A stretch of 64,000 bases of DNA from Tulasnella sp. 424. Lineage: Eukaryota; Basidiomycota; Agaricomycetes; Cantharellales; Tulasnellaceae. A program made the translations under genes and the position numbers. Shown here one piece after another: positions 1 to 9,159 of this stretch (its first letter is position 1; each line of letters starts with the position of its first letter). The notes beneath the pieces are model-generated. The model did no database searches and was not told the DNA's origin. It worked only from the letters and a program-made list of their open reading frames with translations. Where the stretch lies: contig WSUB01000030.1 in the NCBI GenBank assembly GCA_019633425.1, positions 124,001 through 188,000 of the forward strand, written 5' to 3'.

Positions 1-156
1 GCCTTATCAAATCCTCCATAAGGTGCAAAATCACCTTTTTTCTCGTAACCTTGGATTATGACAGGAGGAATGCTATTAGAGCAGGGAAACGAAGGGGTTA
101 GCCAAGAGTTGAAGGGGTTGGGAATGGACATACGAGCAACAGGCTTGACTCGTCAT
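1..156 (-). CDS. Dienelactone hydrolase family protein, N-terminal part (runs off left edge)
   Basis: This is the 5' end of a minus-strand gene. Exon 1 runs from the ATG at 156 to 134, then a 61-bp intron (133-73, GTATGT...TAATAG), then exon 2 from 72 off the left edge. The joined start reads MTSQACCSIPPVIIQGYEKK followed by GDFAPYGGFDKA. This is the usual opening of fungal AIM2-like dienelactone hydrolases: a Cys-Cys pair, an IPPV motif, then a G-Y-x-x-K-G stretch. The family is alpha/beta-hydrolases acting on ester or lactone bonds, with a Cys-Asp-His triad that would lie beyond the edge. Only about 32 residues are visible, so activity cannot be judged. A broken relative lies just upstream on the same strand (826-1575). 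Confidence 0.72.
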
Positions 157-825
157 GATGGCTGTCTATGTCGGGGTGTTCTGATGGAATGAGCGTTCTT
201 GTCCAAGCTACGATAGCCTGTATTTATAGATGCGCCGAGACTCGGTCAAGGCTCGGGCTTCGGCCAGCTGCGTTGCCCGACCCTCGGTGACAAGGTGATT
301 CTCTAGCTTGCGGCTGCACAGAACCGGCCCGCGCATTCGCAACCGACTCCCACAGGTGGAGGCCAAGCTAGATGGAGGTTTCTATTTTTGAAATGCGTCG
401 GCATTGGGTGTAATCTGCGAATGCGTGTCTCTGCGATACCCGCAAGAGCGTCAAGGCCGAAAGCCTCATTTAATTGGCACATCAAAGAACTAGTTGTCAA
501 GTATGTTGAATTCTTACATGCTAACGGGGGAGTTTTGTGACAGAAATAGTGAAAAACGGCATGTACTGGAAATCGTTTTGGGATAGAGGCTAAGGTAAGG
601 AGTATGATGTAATCAGGTGAACGGCGCCCGAGATATCCCAAACGGGATAATAATAACAAGCCACTGGAATGTGTAACTGCTGATTATCGGGACCGTTGAG
701 TCTTTCTAGCCTACTTCGGTACCTATGGCGCGGTACATCGAACTCCTGATACCCGAAAGTGCCACACAGCCGAACAAGAGAAGGAACAGCTCCACTCCAT
801 TTGTAATACAAAGTGCATGTTATAG
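157..825. other. Intergenic stretch, no gene seen
   Basis: This is the promoter side of the left-edge hydrolase and the 3' side of the decayed hydrolase copy. Both strands hold only short, composition-driven open frames with no recognisable motif or splice-consistent exon chain. Confidence 0.5.
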
Positions 826-1575
826 CTACTTCGGGTCAAATATCCTACCGATAGAAGCAACGATTCTAGCATAGACATCCTAGAACTCCTTGAGGTTCTC
901 CTCATTGTTCAGATCGCCTCGGGGGGCAGCCCATCCATGATGCATGGTATCGTACCGCTTCCGATCATTTTTCGCTGCGGACGGCTTGGATTAAAGAGCT
1001 TTTATAAACGGGTCGCACTACAAATGTGCTAGTGGTTACCATATACGCTTAACTCGGAACGACACCCCAGCTTGCCGCTTCCTTGTCCTCGTCTTTTGAG
1101 TCGTAAAGAACGAAGGGGACTGCGACCCGCTGCATCCTTGGGATCCACCATCCTGGAGAGACAGAGTTTCAATCCGTCAAATTCTTACTTGAAGTCGCTA
1201 ATATGGATGCCAGAGCCGACCATGGGTAGACAGAGACAACTGCACCGATGCCACTTGCCTTAGTTCCGGCGAGCGTGGCCAGCTTTCCACCTAGACAAGG
1301 CAAAATGGCTCCGTGAGGTTTACTGAGATTGCGTCTGCCTGGTAGACTTGCCCCAGCAAAATCCAACAAAGCCAATGTTTTGGACCCCGCTGGACCTCAA
1401 CAAACCAGCGACAGCAGCCATTGAATCCAGATAAGCGAGAGGATTTCCATATTTCGCAAACCACCCTTGAAAGTTCTCCATATTCTCTGGGGTGTCAGGT
1501 GGAAACCATGAATGGTCGGCAAAGTTGCCTTGGAGTAGGTCTGGCACAATGACTTGGGCATTAGCGGACGATACA
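826..1575 (-). pseudogene. Dienelactone hydrolase family, decayed second copy
   Basis: Minus-strand fragments align in order with a dienelactone hydrolase. NAQVIVPDLLQGNF comes first. The nucleophile motif GFCWGGKLATLAG is recovered by removing an intron with a GC donor (GCAAGT...TCTAG, about 1354-1291). SVYP then joins MVDPKDAA across another intron. VAVPFVLYDSKDED and the C-terminal RYDTMHHGWAAPRGDL carry the catalytic Asp and His positions. Disruptions are a frame change between DPKDAA and VAVPF (near 1115-1125), an in-frame TAG at 880-882 inside the C-terminal helix (KEF-stop-DVYARIV, where a Glu is usual), and loss of the N-terminal third. Because the Cys, Asp and His regions all remain legible, the decay looks recent. 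An unusual splice pattern or sequence errors are the alternative. Confidence 0.7.
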
Positions 1576-3361
1576 AGAATGTACAGTCGTAGTGGGCGCT
1601 AAGCTTGGATGGGACGCAGCCAGGGCCACAGCAGAGCAACGGCGATGACAGCGAGAACCAGACAAGCGGCTCCTGATCTGTTATATTATAATATTTTCAA
1701 CGATGCCAGGACGAGTGGAGGTCGCTCAAGGCGGGTGGGGAAGAGGCGCTCAGGCTGCCCGATCCGGACTACGCGAACAGCTTCGTGAAAGGTCGATCTA
1801 ATGTAAACATGCAGAGTTTCCCGTGAAATGGCTGGATCTGTACATTGGTGAGTAACGGTACTATCTGACACAACGTCGCTCTGGTTGGAGAACCCAGAGA
1901 GGCCGCGGCCCGCACGTGATGACGAACGGCTTGGCGATTAATCAAACAGAATGAATTTTGGAAAGAAGTTGCAAGACGCACTGTACGCGACGTCGTTTCA
2001 GGTTGATTCCGTGTTGAGTTTCAAACATGGGCTGAGGGAACCTTGACGTTTGGTCGGCGGAAAAGGGGGGGGGGGGGGAACATTTTGTTTCCGTTGTTTA
2101 TATATGTACCTCTCTTGGAGGGACCCCCAGCCCGACGTCACCCCTTCGCATCATGCACCCTCACAGTAGACCCTGGAGCCTTTGCTCGTACGTCGTATTT
2201 CTTGGTCCTGCGGAGAAAGTCGCAACTTGGCGCACGACCGACGTTGGGCGTTGGGGTGAAGGAACAATTGCAAGATGCTGCTGCTGTTGCTGGACGTGAT
2301 CTCCCAACTACAAGACTTGCAGCGACGATGATCAAATGCGTGACACTGTTGGTGGACGGGCTGTGCCCAACCTGCCTGGCGGTCGAGGAAGACAGCCTCG
2401 GTTAACCTGAGCACCGCTAGAGAGAAACACAAGAGGTCTTCACCAGGCTGGAAGCCGCAGCAATGCTTGATCGTCCTTCCCACACAATCAATAAACTGGT
2501 TTTAAGGCCTCACTACTGTACGTTTAGGCGAAGGTCCAAGGGGTTAATCGAGAGGGATAGGGAAAGTGAGGCGGTCCAAGATCTCGGGTCGTTTTAGAAT
2601 TCCGACGTTCGGAGATCTGCAAGGGTATCCCATTCAATCGGTGGCTTAATATCAACAGCTTGGCAACGTAGGGCCCCACCGCGCCAGCTGTGATGTATAC
2701 TCCGACGTGAGGACAAGACGGACTGCCGTCTGACTCCTCTCGGGCGAAAAGGTACGAGGACTCCCCTATATAAAGGTGCTTAGGGACACGTATACTCGCA
2801 ACTAGAGACGATCCTGCCCCCACTTGACTTCTTGTTAGATACCTCCAGCCATTTCCTCTCCTCTGATACTCACCAACTTCTCATTCCTCGCCGTGTTTGG
2901 CACTTTGTTTTCGAGTATCTCAACCCGGAAGCCGGCGGCCCCCACCACCGTGCAGTCGCAGCCCCGACTAGCAACCCCGCTCGAACATCCTTCAAAACTA
3001 AGAGGAGCGATTAGAACAATCTTCCAAGCACTTCATTTCCGGCGTTTGAAGCCCAAGGTGATTTCTCCGCCAGGCGTGCTTGCCCGTTTCAAAGGACGCT
3101 GACGCTCCTGAGCCAGAACGATAAACCTAGTCAAAATTTCCAAGTATCTCAAACGCCCGCTGTTTATTATCAGGTTTGTCGCAGTTGCAAGCTTGAGTGG
3201 CCCTGGTTCGTGTCCGACTAACTAGCACCCCTCCCCTCGTCGTTTAAAACCCCTCGACTATAATACGAAATCTCGCGCCCCAACACCCCGAGCCGACAAC
3301 AACGCCCGCCACCACCTTCCCATCCCCTCCCATTACCACCGACCTCATCTCCACCAAAGAG
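1576..3361. other. Intergenic, with a 14-base G run
   Basis: No convincing gene is seen. A homopolymer of 14 G lies at 2065-2078, a likely length-variable site. A TATA box at 2767-2774 marks probable rightward transcription. Several open frames between 2043 and 3102 overlap on both strands with no family signature and were left out. Confidence 0.45.
2767..2774 (+). promoter_or_regulatory. TATA box
   Basis: TATATAAA is a full consensus TATA element on the + strand, followed by pyrimidine-rich sequence (CTTCTTG..., CCATTTCCTCTCC) typical of fungal transcription starts. The nearest plausible product downstream is the repeat-containing ORF at 3362. The distance implies a long 5' leader or an unrecognised short exon. 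Confidence 0.4.
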
Positions 3362-3838
3362 ATGATCGCCAATCTCGCGTCCGCCGTCTCAAGCCTTAAA
3401 CACCCAGTGCAAGAACGCGACCGGCGATGGGACATGGAGGATACGGCGGAAGAAGTTCTCCATCACCTGGAGAAGGCGAAGAAGAAGAAGGAAGCCCTGA
3501 AAAGGAAGACCCCCGACTCGGGAATCTCGGAAGACAAAGGCTGCCATTCGTCGGGCTGTGACGAGCGCGGTCGGGGACCCAAAGCACCAGATTCTCCCGT
3601 ATGGTTCAAGGACGGTCGGATTCGGGCCAACACAGGAAATCCAAACGCAGGCGAATACCCTTATTCGTCGTGCTCCGACGAATACGGTCGGGGACTATCG
3701 AATGGGTCTCCCGTATGGTACCGGAGCGGCGGGACTCGCGGCAGGACCGGAAGTCCCAGCTCAACACCTGGACCATCAAGACGAGTTCGCCGGGGAGAGA
3801 CGATGCCGCCCCGTGGGCCTCGTGGCGTTCGATATTAG
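3362..3838 (+). CDS. Small basic hypothetical protein with an internal duplication
   Basis: An uninterrupted 158-residue frame starts at an ATG preceded by CT-rich sequence. Residues about 1-35 are amphipathic, 36-50 are Lys-rich (KAKKKKEALKRK), and then two copies of a roughly 38-residue unit follow. The first reads SSGCDERGRG...SPVW..GRIR.NTGNP and the second SSCSDEYGRG...SPVW..GGTRGRTGSP. The likeness is clear in DNA too, so a block of about 100 bp duplicated inside the gene. No known domain was recognised. The Cys/Asp-Glu/Gly-Arg-Gly pattern could suggest nucleic-acid or metal binding, but that is a guess. A chance frame cannot be excluded, although a maintained duplication argues against it. 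Confidence 0.4.
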   Translation: MIANLASAVSSLKHPVQERDRRWDMEDTAEEVLHHLEKAKKKKEALKRKTPDSGISEDKGCHSSGCDERGRGPKAPDSPVWFKDGRIRANTGNPNAGEYPYSSCSDEYGRGLSNGSPVWYRSGGTRGRTGSPSSTPGPSRRVRRGETMPPRGPRGVRY

Positions 3839-4927
3839 GTTCGTATTCTTGTCCTCCTTTAGAGCGAACGCTCGAATAGGTCTTTGTCGCGACGGCTGAC
3901 CGAGTGCTCGTTCCCCAGGTCCATTGCTTAAGCTCTTTGAGCTCCTTCGGACTTGTTTCTTTGCCTCTTTTTCCTTTCTCTTGCTCCCTTCTCTTCTCGT
4001 AGACTGTATTGGACCTTTTTTCGGTAACTCGGTTTTGGTTTGGCTTTAACATGGCAAGCTTCACGGCCTTTTTGTTTTCGTCTCGTCTTTCTCGATTTTC
4101 ATGTTTCGTTTCCCTCACTGTTTCTGTCTTCTGCTTGCTGCGCGTCCTTTGTATCCCATCGAGTCTCGGTTTTTCGTTGATCCAGTCTGTCTATTCATTC
4201 GATCCGGCACGTTTTCTGGTTTCCAATATTATTCGGTTTCCTTGTTGGCCGTCGAGTATGAACTTGATTCGCTCAGCCTGAAGTCTTGGAGTGCGCTTAA
4301 CAATCGATATAGTTTCTGTCGACGTGAGGTGCTTCAACGAAGTGGAGAGAAGGATGAGACCACGCGTTTGGGTAGGGGTTCCGAGTTCCAAGGTTGTTTC
4401 GTCGCATCGGGAAGGGGCGCGCAGATGAATTCGAGCTTCACTTGACATGGTATCCAACAGAAAAAGTGACGATGCTCCCTGTTAATAGTGAGAAATTCCA
4501 TCGAGGTAGAGAAGCGCCAGTCTTTATAGGCTTGGGTTGTCCGCTGGTAGCCTTCAACCCTTTGTCACGCCGGCCGGCCGGCTCAAATCCTCAAAGAAAG
4601 GTTATGAGCTTTGAATAGTGCTTGTATGACGCGTTGCTGTTTTGGAATCGAGCAGGCTCGTGGCTTTTTTGGGGAGAACGACCTGAGTTTCTTCCCAAGT
4701 TGGAGACTCTTCGTCGGAATGGGACCCGAGGATCAAAGGAACTACGCGACAGTCGGCTTCCGAAACGTTACATTTATGGTTGTACGTGCCGCGAGAGGTG
4801 AGGCTTCGCCAATTGGTATGGCTGGAGGGATAGAAGGGGGAGCACGTGCTTCATGGGAGTTCGCCGTGACGGCGACTTTGTCGAGCTGGAAAATTCTCCT
4901 CTGCACCGGTCGCATCTCCAGGCCATT
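3839..4927. other. Intergenic region upstream of ROK1, with a dispersed repeat
   Basis: CT-rich sequence at 3950-4200 resembles an untranslated leader. The only structured element is the repeat at about 4345-4445, annotated separately. Several open frames up to 170 codons are present, but they are low-complexity and overlap on both strands. Confidence 0.45.
4345..4445 (+). repeat. Dispersed repeat, copy A (about 100 bp)
   Basis: The stretch from GAGAGAAGGATGAGA through the TTGTTTCGTCGCATCGGGAA core to AGATGAATTC recurs in inverted orientation at about 42290-42395, with scattered substitutions. No coding sense is shared. It resembles a fragment of a dispersed non-autonomous element; terminal repeats and target duplications could not be identified from two copies. 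Confidence 0.65.
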
Positions 4928-7225
4928 ATGGAGGCGTTCGCACTGCTTTCTAGAGGAGGCACGCGCTTTGACAAGAGTCGCTTCGGAGATCAAGTCAAGC
5001 TGTTTGAGGTAGGGCCTGTCCTTCTCATTCCCGAACCCAGTTAATCCGTCAGTTGTAGCAGACAGCAGGCAAGGCTTCCACCTCGCGAGATGCTAGCACG
5101 ATCACAACTACTTTGCCGACCGAACTCGACTTCTTTAAATATGCTTCAGGATTTGATACAATGCCGAAGTCCGCCAAATTGAAAGGCAAAATCCCGGTGT
5201 TGACCGATGACCCCGAACTCGGCGATTCGATGGAGCTGGAGGATGCTGTCTTTGTTGATGAAGAAGACTCATCAGATGGGGAGTCAAGTACATCATCTAG
5301 TAGGCGTCTCCTTTCCTCAGGGATCCCCGGCGAGTAACTGACCGACAAGTTATGTCAAGGACCCAGAAGAGGGAAGACTATACATCGGATCGCAGCCACG
5401 GGTTCTCGGATACCGGGACCAGTGGATAATTTCGAGAGCTTGCAACAGCGATATGGTCTATCCCAATTGCTGTTGGACAACTTGGCGTCAAGCCAGTTCT
5501 CCCACCCGACGGCCATTCAATCCCAGGCGCTACCCATCCTTCTCGAAGTGAGCCTCTTTTCGCACAGGATTAGTATGACCAATTGACACCACTCTTTGAA
5601 TCAAGAAACGAGATCTCGCTGGAATCTCGCCAACCGGCACCGGCAAGACACTTGCCTACGTCTTGCCTATGTTCGCTTTATTAGGCTCCCCCCTTTCATC
5701 GAGAGATCGACCGGAAGCTCGACAGGGCATCAAAGAACACGGCCCTCGCGCTCTCATTGTCTGCCCCACTCGTGAATTAGCTGGTCAAATATATAACGAA
5801 TGCATCAAACTCGCTCAGGGTAGAAAATGGAATATTCTTCTATTCAGTAAAGGCGCCAACTCGAGCGAGCAAAAGAAGGGTTTGGGAAAAGTTGGTATGG
5901 TATTTTTTCTTGTGTGAATAACAACATGATTGAGAACCACTGACTCTCGACTATTACTAGACGTTGTCATTGGAACCCCTCTACGTATCCTGGCAGCGAT
6001 ACGAGAGGAAACGCTTCAGCTGGACAAGTGAGCCAACTTCCAGCAGATTTCCGTGTTTGAACCGACTCCAATTTCATGATTATATCATCAGCGTTCAATA
6101 TCTTGTTCTGGACGAAGCAGACAATCTTCTAGACCCTGACTTTGGAAAGCAAACTGAGGAGGTTCTAGAGTCCTGCACCCATCCAGACTTGCAGAAGTGC
6201 ATATTCAGTGCGACATTACCCCAGGTTGCTGAACAAGTAGCGAAGAGAGTTTTGGTGGATCCCATTCGTGTGGTCGTTGGAGTCAAGTACGTTGAAATCC
6301 TTCGCGCTTGTCCTGATATTAAACCCCCTACTTTGCTCGCATAATAGGGACTCGGCCTCCCTCCATGTTTCCCAGACTCTCACATATTGTGGAACGGAAG
6401 TCGGGAAGCTATTCGCGCTCCGCCAGCTATTAGCCACCAGTCCACCTCTTCCGATGCTAATCTTCGTGCAGTCAAAGGATCGGGCAAAGCAGCTGTATCA
6501 AGAATTACTATATGACAATCTAACGGTGGATCAGTTGCATTCGGATATGACTAGCAAACAAAGGTTAGAGAGCGTGGCTCGGATGCGGAGGGGGGAAACC
6601 TGGGTAATGGTCTGCACGGAGGTCATGGCAAGGGGCATGGATTTTGGTGGAATCAGAGGGGTAGTCAATTATGATTTCCCAACCACGGTACAGGGCTATG
6701 TGCATCGAATCGGTAAGCCAGCTTATCTCGCTTAATAGGCCTTATAATAATCCATTTGGTCCACTAGGTCGCACCGGCAGGGCAGGACGCACTGGCATGG
6801 CCATAACGTACTTCACAGATGCAGATATACCATTTCTTCGTCCAGTCGCCCAAATGATCAGCCAAACTCATATACAACAGCTTGCTTTCGCCTCTGCAAA
6901 GTCAACTCTCAACATCGACGAAGCCACACGGGAGCTGATTGCCAGCGTTGTCCCGAAACCCGAGGCGAGGATACCCGAATGGATGTTGAAACTGAATAAG
7001 GCAAGAAAGATGAAGAACGATGACAAACGTAGGAGGAAGGTCAAAAGGGATAGCGTCACGAAGATTGCCGGTGGATTGGTCGGACGAAGGGATGCGTTAA
7101 AGAAGAGGTATGGGGGGAAGAAGGAAAAGAAGCTGGGCCGGCGTGTAGGCAGCAATGGGAATGGTGCAAAGTCAAACCTAGTTAAGGTCTCTGGGGATGA
7201 CGAGGAATGGTCTGGACTATCGTGA
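4928..7225 (+). CDS. ROK1: ATP-dependent DEAD-box RNA helicase ROK1 (DDX52 family)
   Basis: This is a nucleolar helicase needed for 18S rRNA maturation in the family. Eight exons keep phase throughout: 4928-5008, 5059-5287, 5360-5547, 5606-5894, 5961-6027, 6092-6286, 6348-6712 and 6768-7225, giving about 623 residues. The start [20 protein letters not shown] matches the ROK1 N-terminus. Motifs in order are the Q-motif region ([11 protein letters not shown]...[11 protein letters not shown]), motif [27 protein letters not shown] in [14 protein letters not shown] in [37 protein letters not shown], and [13 protein letters not shown]. The tail is strongly basic ([15 protein letters not shown]), as expected for a nucleolar protein. 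The junction after exon 2 is the least certain. All helicase motifs look functional. Confidence 0.93.
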
Positions 7226-7463
7226 AGACGTATTTCGAAAACAGACATCTTGTCCAAAGGGGTCTAGGCATTACTTTCCATGTACTCTATGTACTGACCG
7301 GCTGCATCTACGAATGTCTATATTGAAACCGGGTGGATGCGAAAACAAAACAGAGCTGGTAATAAATCAAAAAAGAGGTATTGAGTAGCAGATAGGGTGA
7401 CTTGAAAGGGTGTACATAGCGCATAAATCAAGCCGAGATCCAAACCCGTGTACGGAGTGCTGT

Positions 7464-8991
7464 CTATGATGATGAGGTGAGAGTAGTTGATTTCATCCAG
7501 AATTGTTTGAGTTGCTGTGGCGCGAGAGGTCAGTGACGTCGTACCCCTGAAGCGCGAACATGACCTACTTCAAGGAACACGAAAAGAAGGATGGTATTGG
7601 GGCCTAGCCGAACGAAGGCCGGAGTCCACCCCTTAAACAGGAACATCGGCCCCTCGTTTCGCAAGGAAGTCCTCATCATTTCTGCAATCGAACCAGTCTG
7701 ATTGGAGTGATCAGAAATTCGTTATTCTTTGATAATTTAACGGCAGCGTATACCTTGCGAGCCATGATGCGGGATTTGATAACATCAGCAGGAGAGCATA
7801 TGGCTGCATAAAGGCTCTCAGCATCTGCACGTATGAAAAGCTTTGGCAGAAACGTACTGGTTGCAACAAAACCTGCGATACCACTCGAAACGGCATGCAG
7901 CAGCAGTCCATCCCGCATCCTTAATTCTGAATGCCTGGTGGTCAAGAAGAAGTTTTTGCAAACATCATAGCTATAGTGGGAAGATACGTTAGAATACGTA
8001 AACAAGCAAGGCAGGGAATAGCCTCACGTTGCCATTTGTGAAGATGTCATGAGGACTGCACGGATCTAATTTGAAGTATTAGCGGGTTTACACCACCGCG
8101 AATGAGAGGGTACTTACCGTGTTTGGCATCCAGCCTCGAGTCAGTGCCAGAGCACCTTCTTCCTGTACGATCCTCAAGACACCGTCTAGAGCGTGACGAT
8201 ATCCGCGCTGTAATTCCGGCGGCCGAACTGCGTCGGTAGTCATCCGGACTAGTACAATGTCAGCAGGATTGCCGGCAATTCCACCTAGCCCTCCAGCAAC
8301 AGCTCCAGCAATGATGAGTTGCGACGTGGTGGGTTTGCGACCTAGGAAGTCGGCGCGATTTACAAGCACTTTGTCAATCAACCATCACGTAAGACAGTGA
8401 TTCGGTGGCCGACGTACCATTCGTGAGACGGTCTTTAATGGCCTCATAGGAGCCGATTCGGACCATGGAGTATGTGAGCTATAAAAGGGTAAAAGATCAA
8501 AATTAGTTCGCCGAAACAAACGTGTGTCGCAAGCCCCCGACCTGGCGCAGCAGGGATGCACTCAAGCCCTGGTAGATGGACCGCATTCCGTCAGAGCTGA
8601 TAGACATGCCTAGAGTTCTAAGCATTCCAGGGCGTGGACCCTCGCTCTTATTCGTTTGCATTCGACTGGCAAGAGATATCTTTCAGTTCCTTTATATCCT
8701 CGGCCGAAAATGATCAAAACGGCACGAACACCTTGGCAAGATCTAGAGGATGGGTACATGCGGCAGCCACTATTATGAAAAAGCATTAGCGCACACATAT
8801 TAATCAGGAGAGAAGAACGTACTGGAGGCTGCAACACCTGCAGAGGGATGGCAAATGTTTCGCTCAACTTTTCGACCTCTTCCCATAAAGTCGTACACTT
8901 ACCTCCAAACCTACGAGATGGAAGAACCGTTAATTAATGCCAGAAGCTTCAGAACCCGTACTCACCAGAATGGAGGTTTCTTGTCAGGCAT
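7464..8991 (-). CDS. DIC1: Mitochondrial carrier, dicarboxylate carrier-like
   Basis: An inner-membrane solute carrier of the SLC25 family. Twelve exons keep phase exactly to a 292-residue product: 8991-8966, 8910-8903, 8837-8823, 8769-8730, 8665-8542, 8478-8418, 8341-8118, 8065-8028, 7970-7858, 7803-7754, 7697-7569 and 7514-7464. The three carrier signatures are present: THPLDLAKVR, GNPADIVLVRM and CSPADVIKSRIM, each starting a repeat of about 100 residues. The second repeat (GGLGGIAGNPADIVLVRMTTD) is typical of dicarboxylate carriers, which exchange malate or succinate for phosphate. A related oxaloacetate/sulfate-type carrier is the alternative. Exon 2 has only 8 bases. The start MPDKKPPFWFGG lies 168 bp from the divergent MIC60 start. 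Confidence 0.9.
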
Positions 8992-9159
8992 GTTAAAAGA
9001 ATTGCCGTGGTCGCAGGATGTCCAAATTTCTCTCGGCAGCGAGGAGGCCGCGCCGTGGGTCTGGCATGCTTGACCTTGTTTGCGGTCAGTACGTCAGCAA
9101 CATCCAACAATTCCAATTCCACCCGATACTTGCTCGCACGGCAGAGCAGATTGCCGACA
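8992..9159. promoter_or_regulatory. Shared divergent promoter, DIC1-like carrier and MIC60
   Basis: Only 168 bp separate the two start codons. Both genes make mitochondrial inner-membrane proteins, so one bidirectional promoter serving both is the simplest reading. No clear TATA box was seen on either strand. Confidence 0.55.

Noticed and set aside
2065..2078. G14 run considered as a G-quadruplex or regulatory element
   Set aside because: A single uninterrupted run with no spaced G-tracts nearby; a simple homopolymer or assembly-sensitive site is enough to explain it.
3606..4118. 170-codon minus-strand frame rich in Glu, Lys and Arg
   Set aside because: It is the complement of a CT-rich leader and of the small repeat ORF, so its charge reflects base composition.
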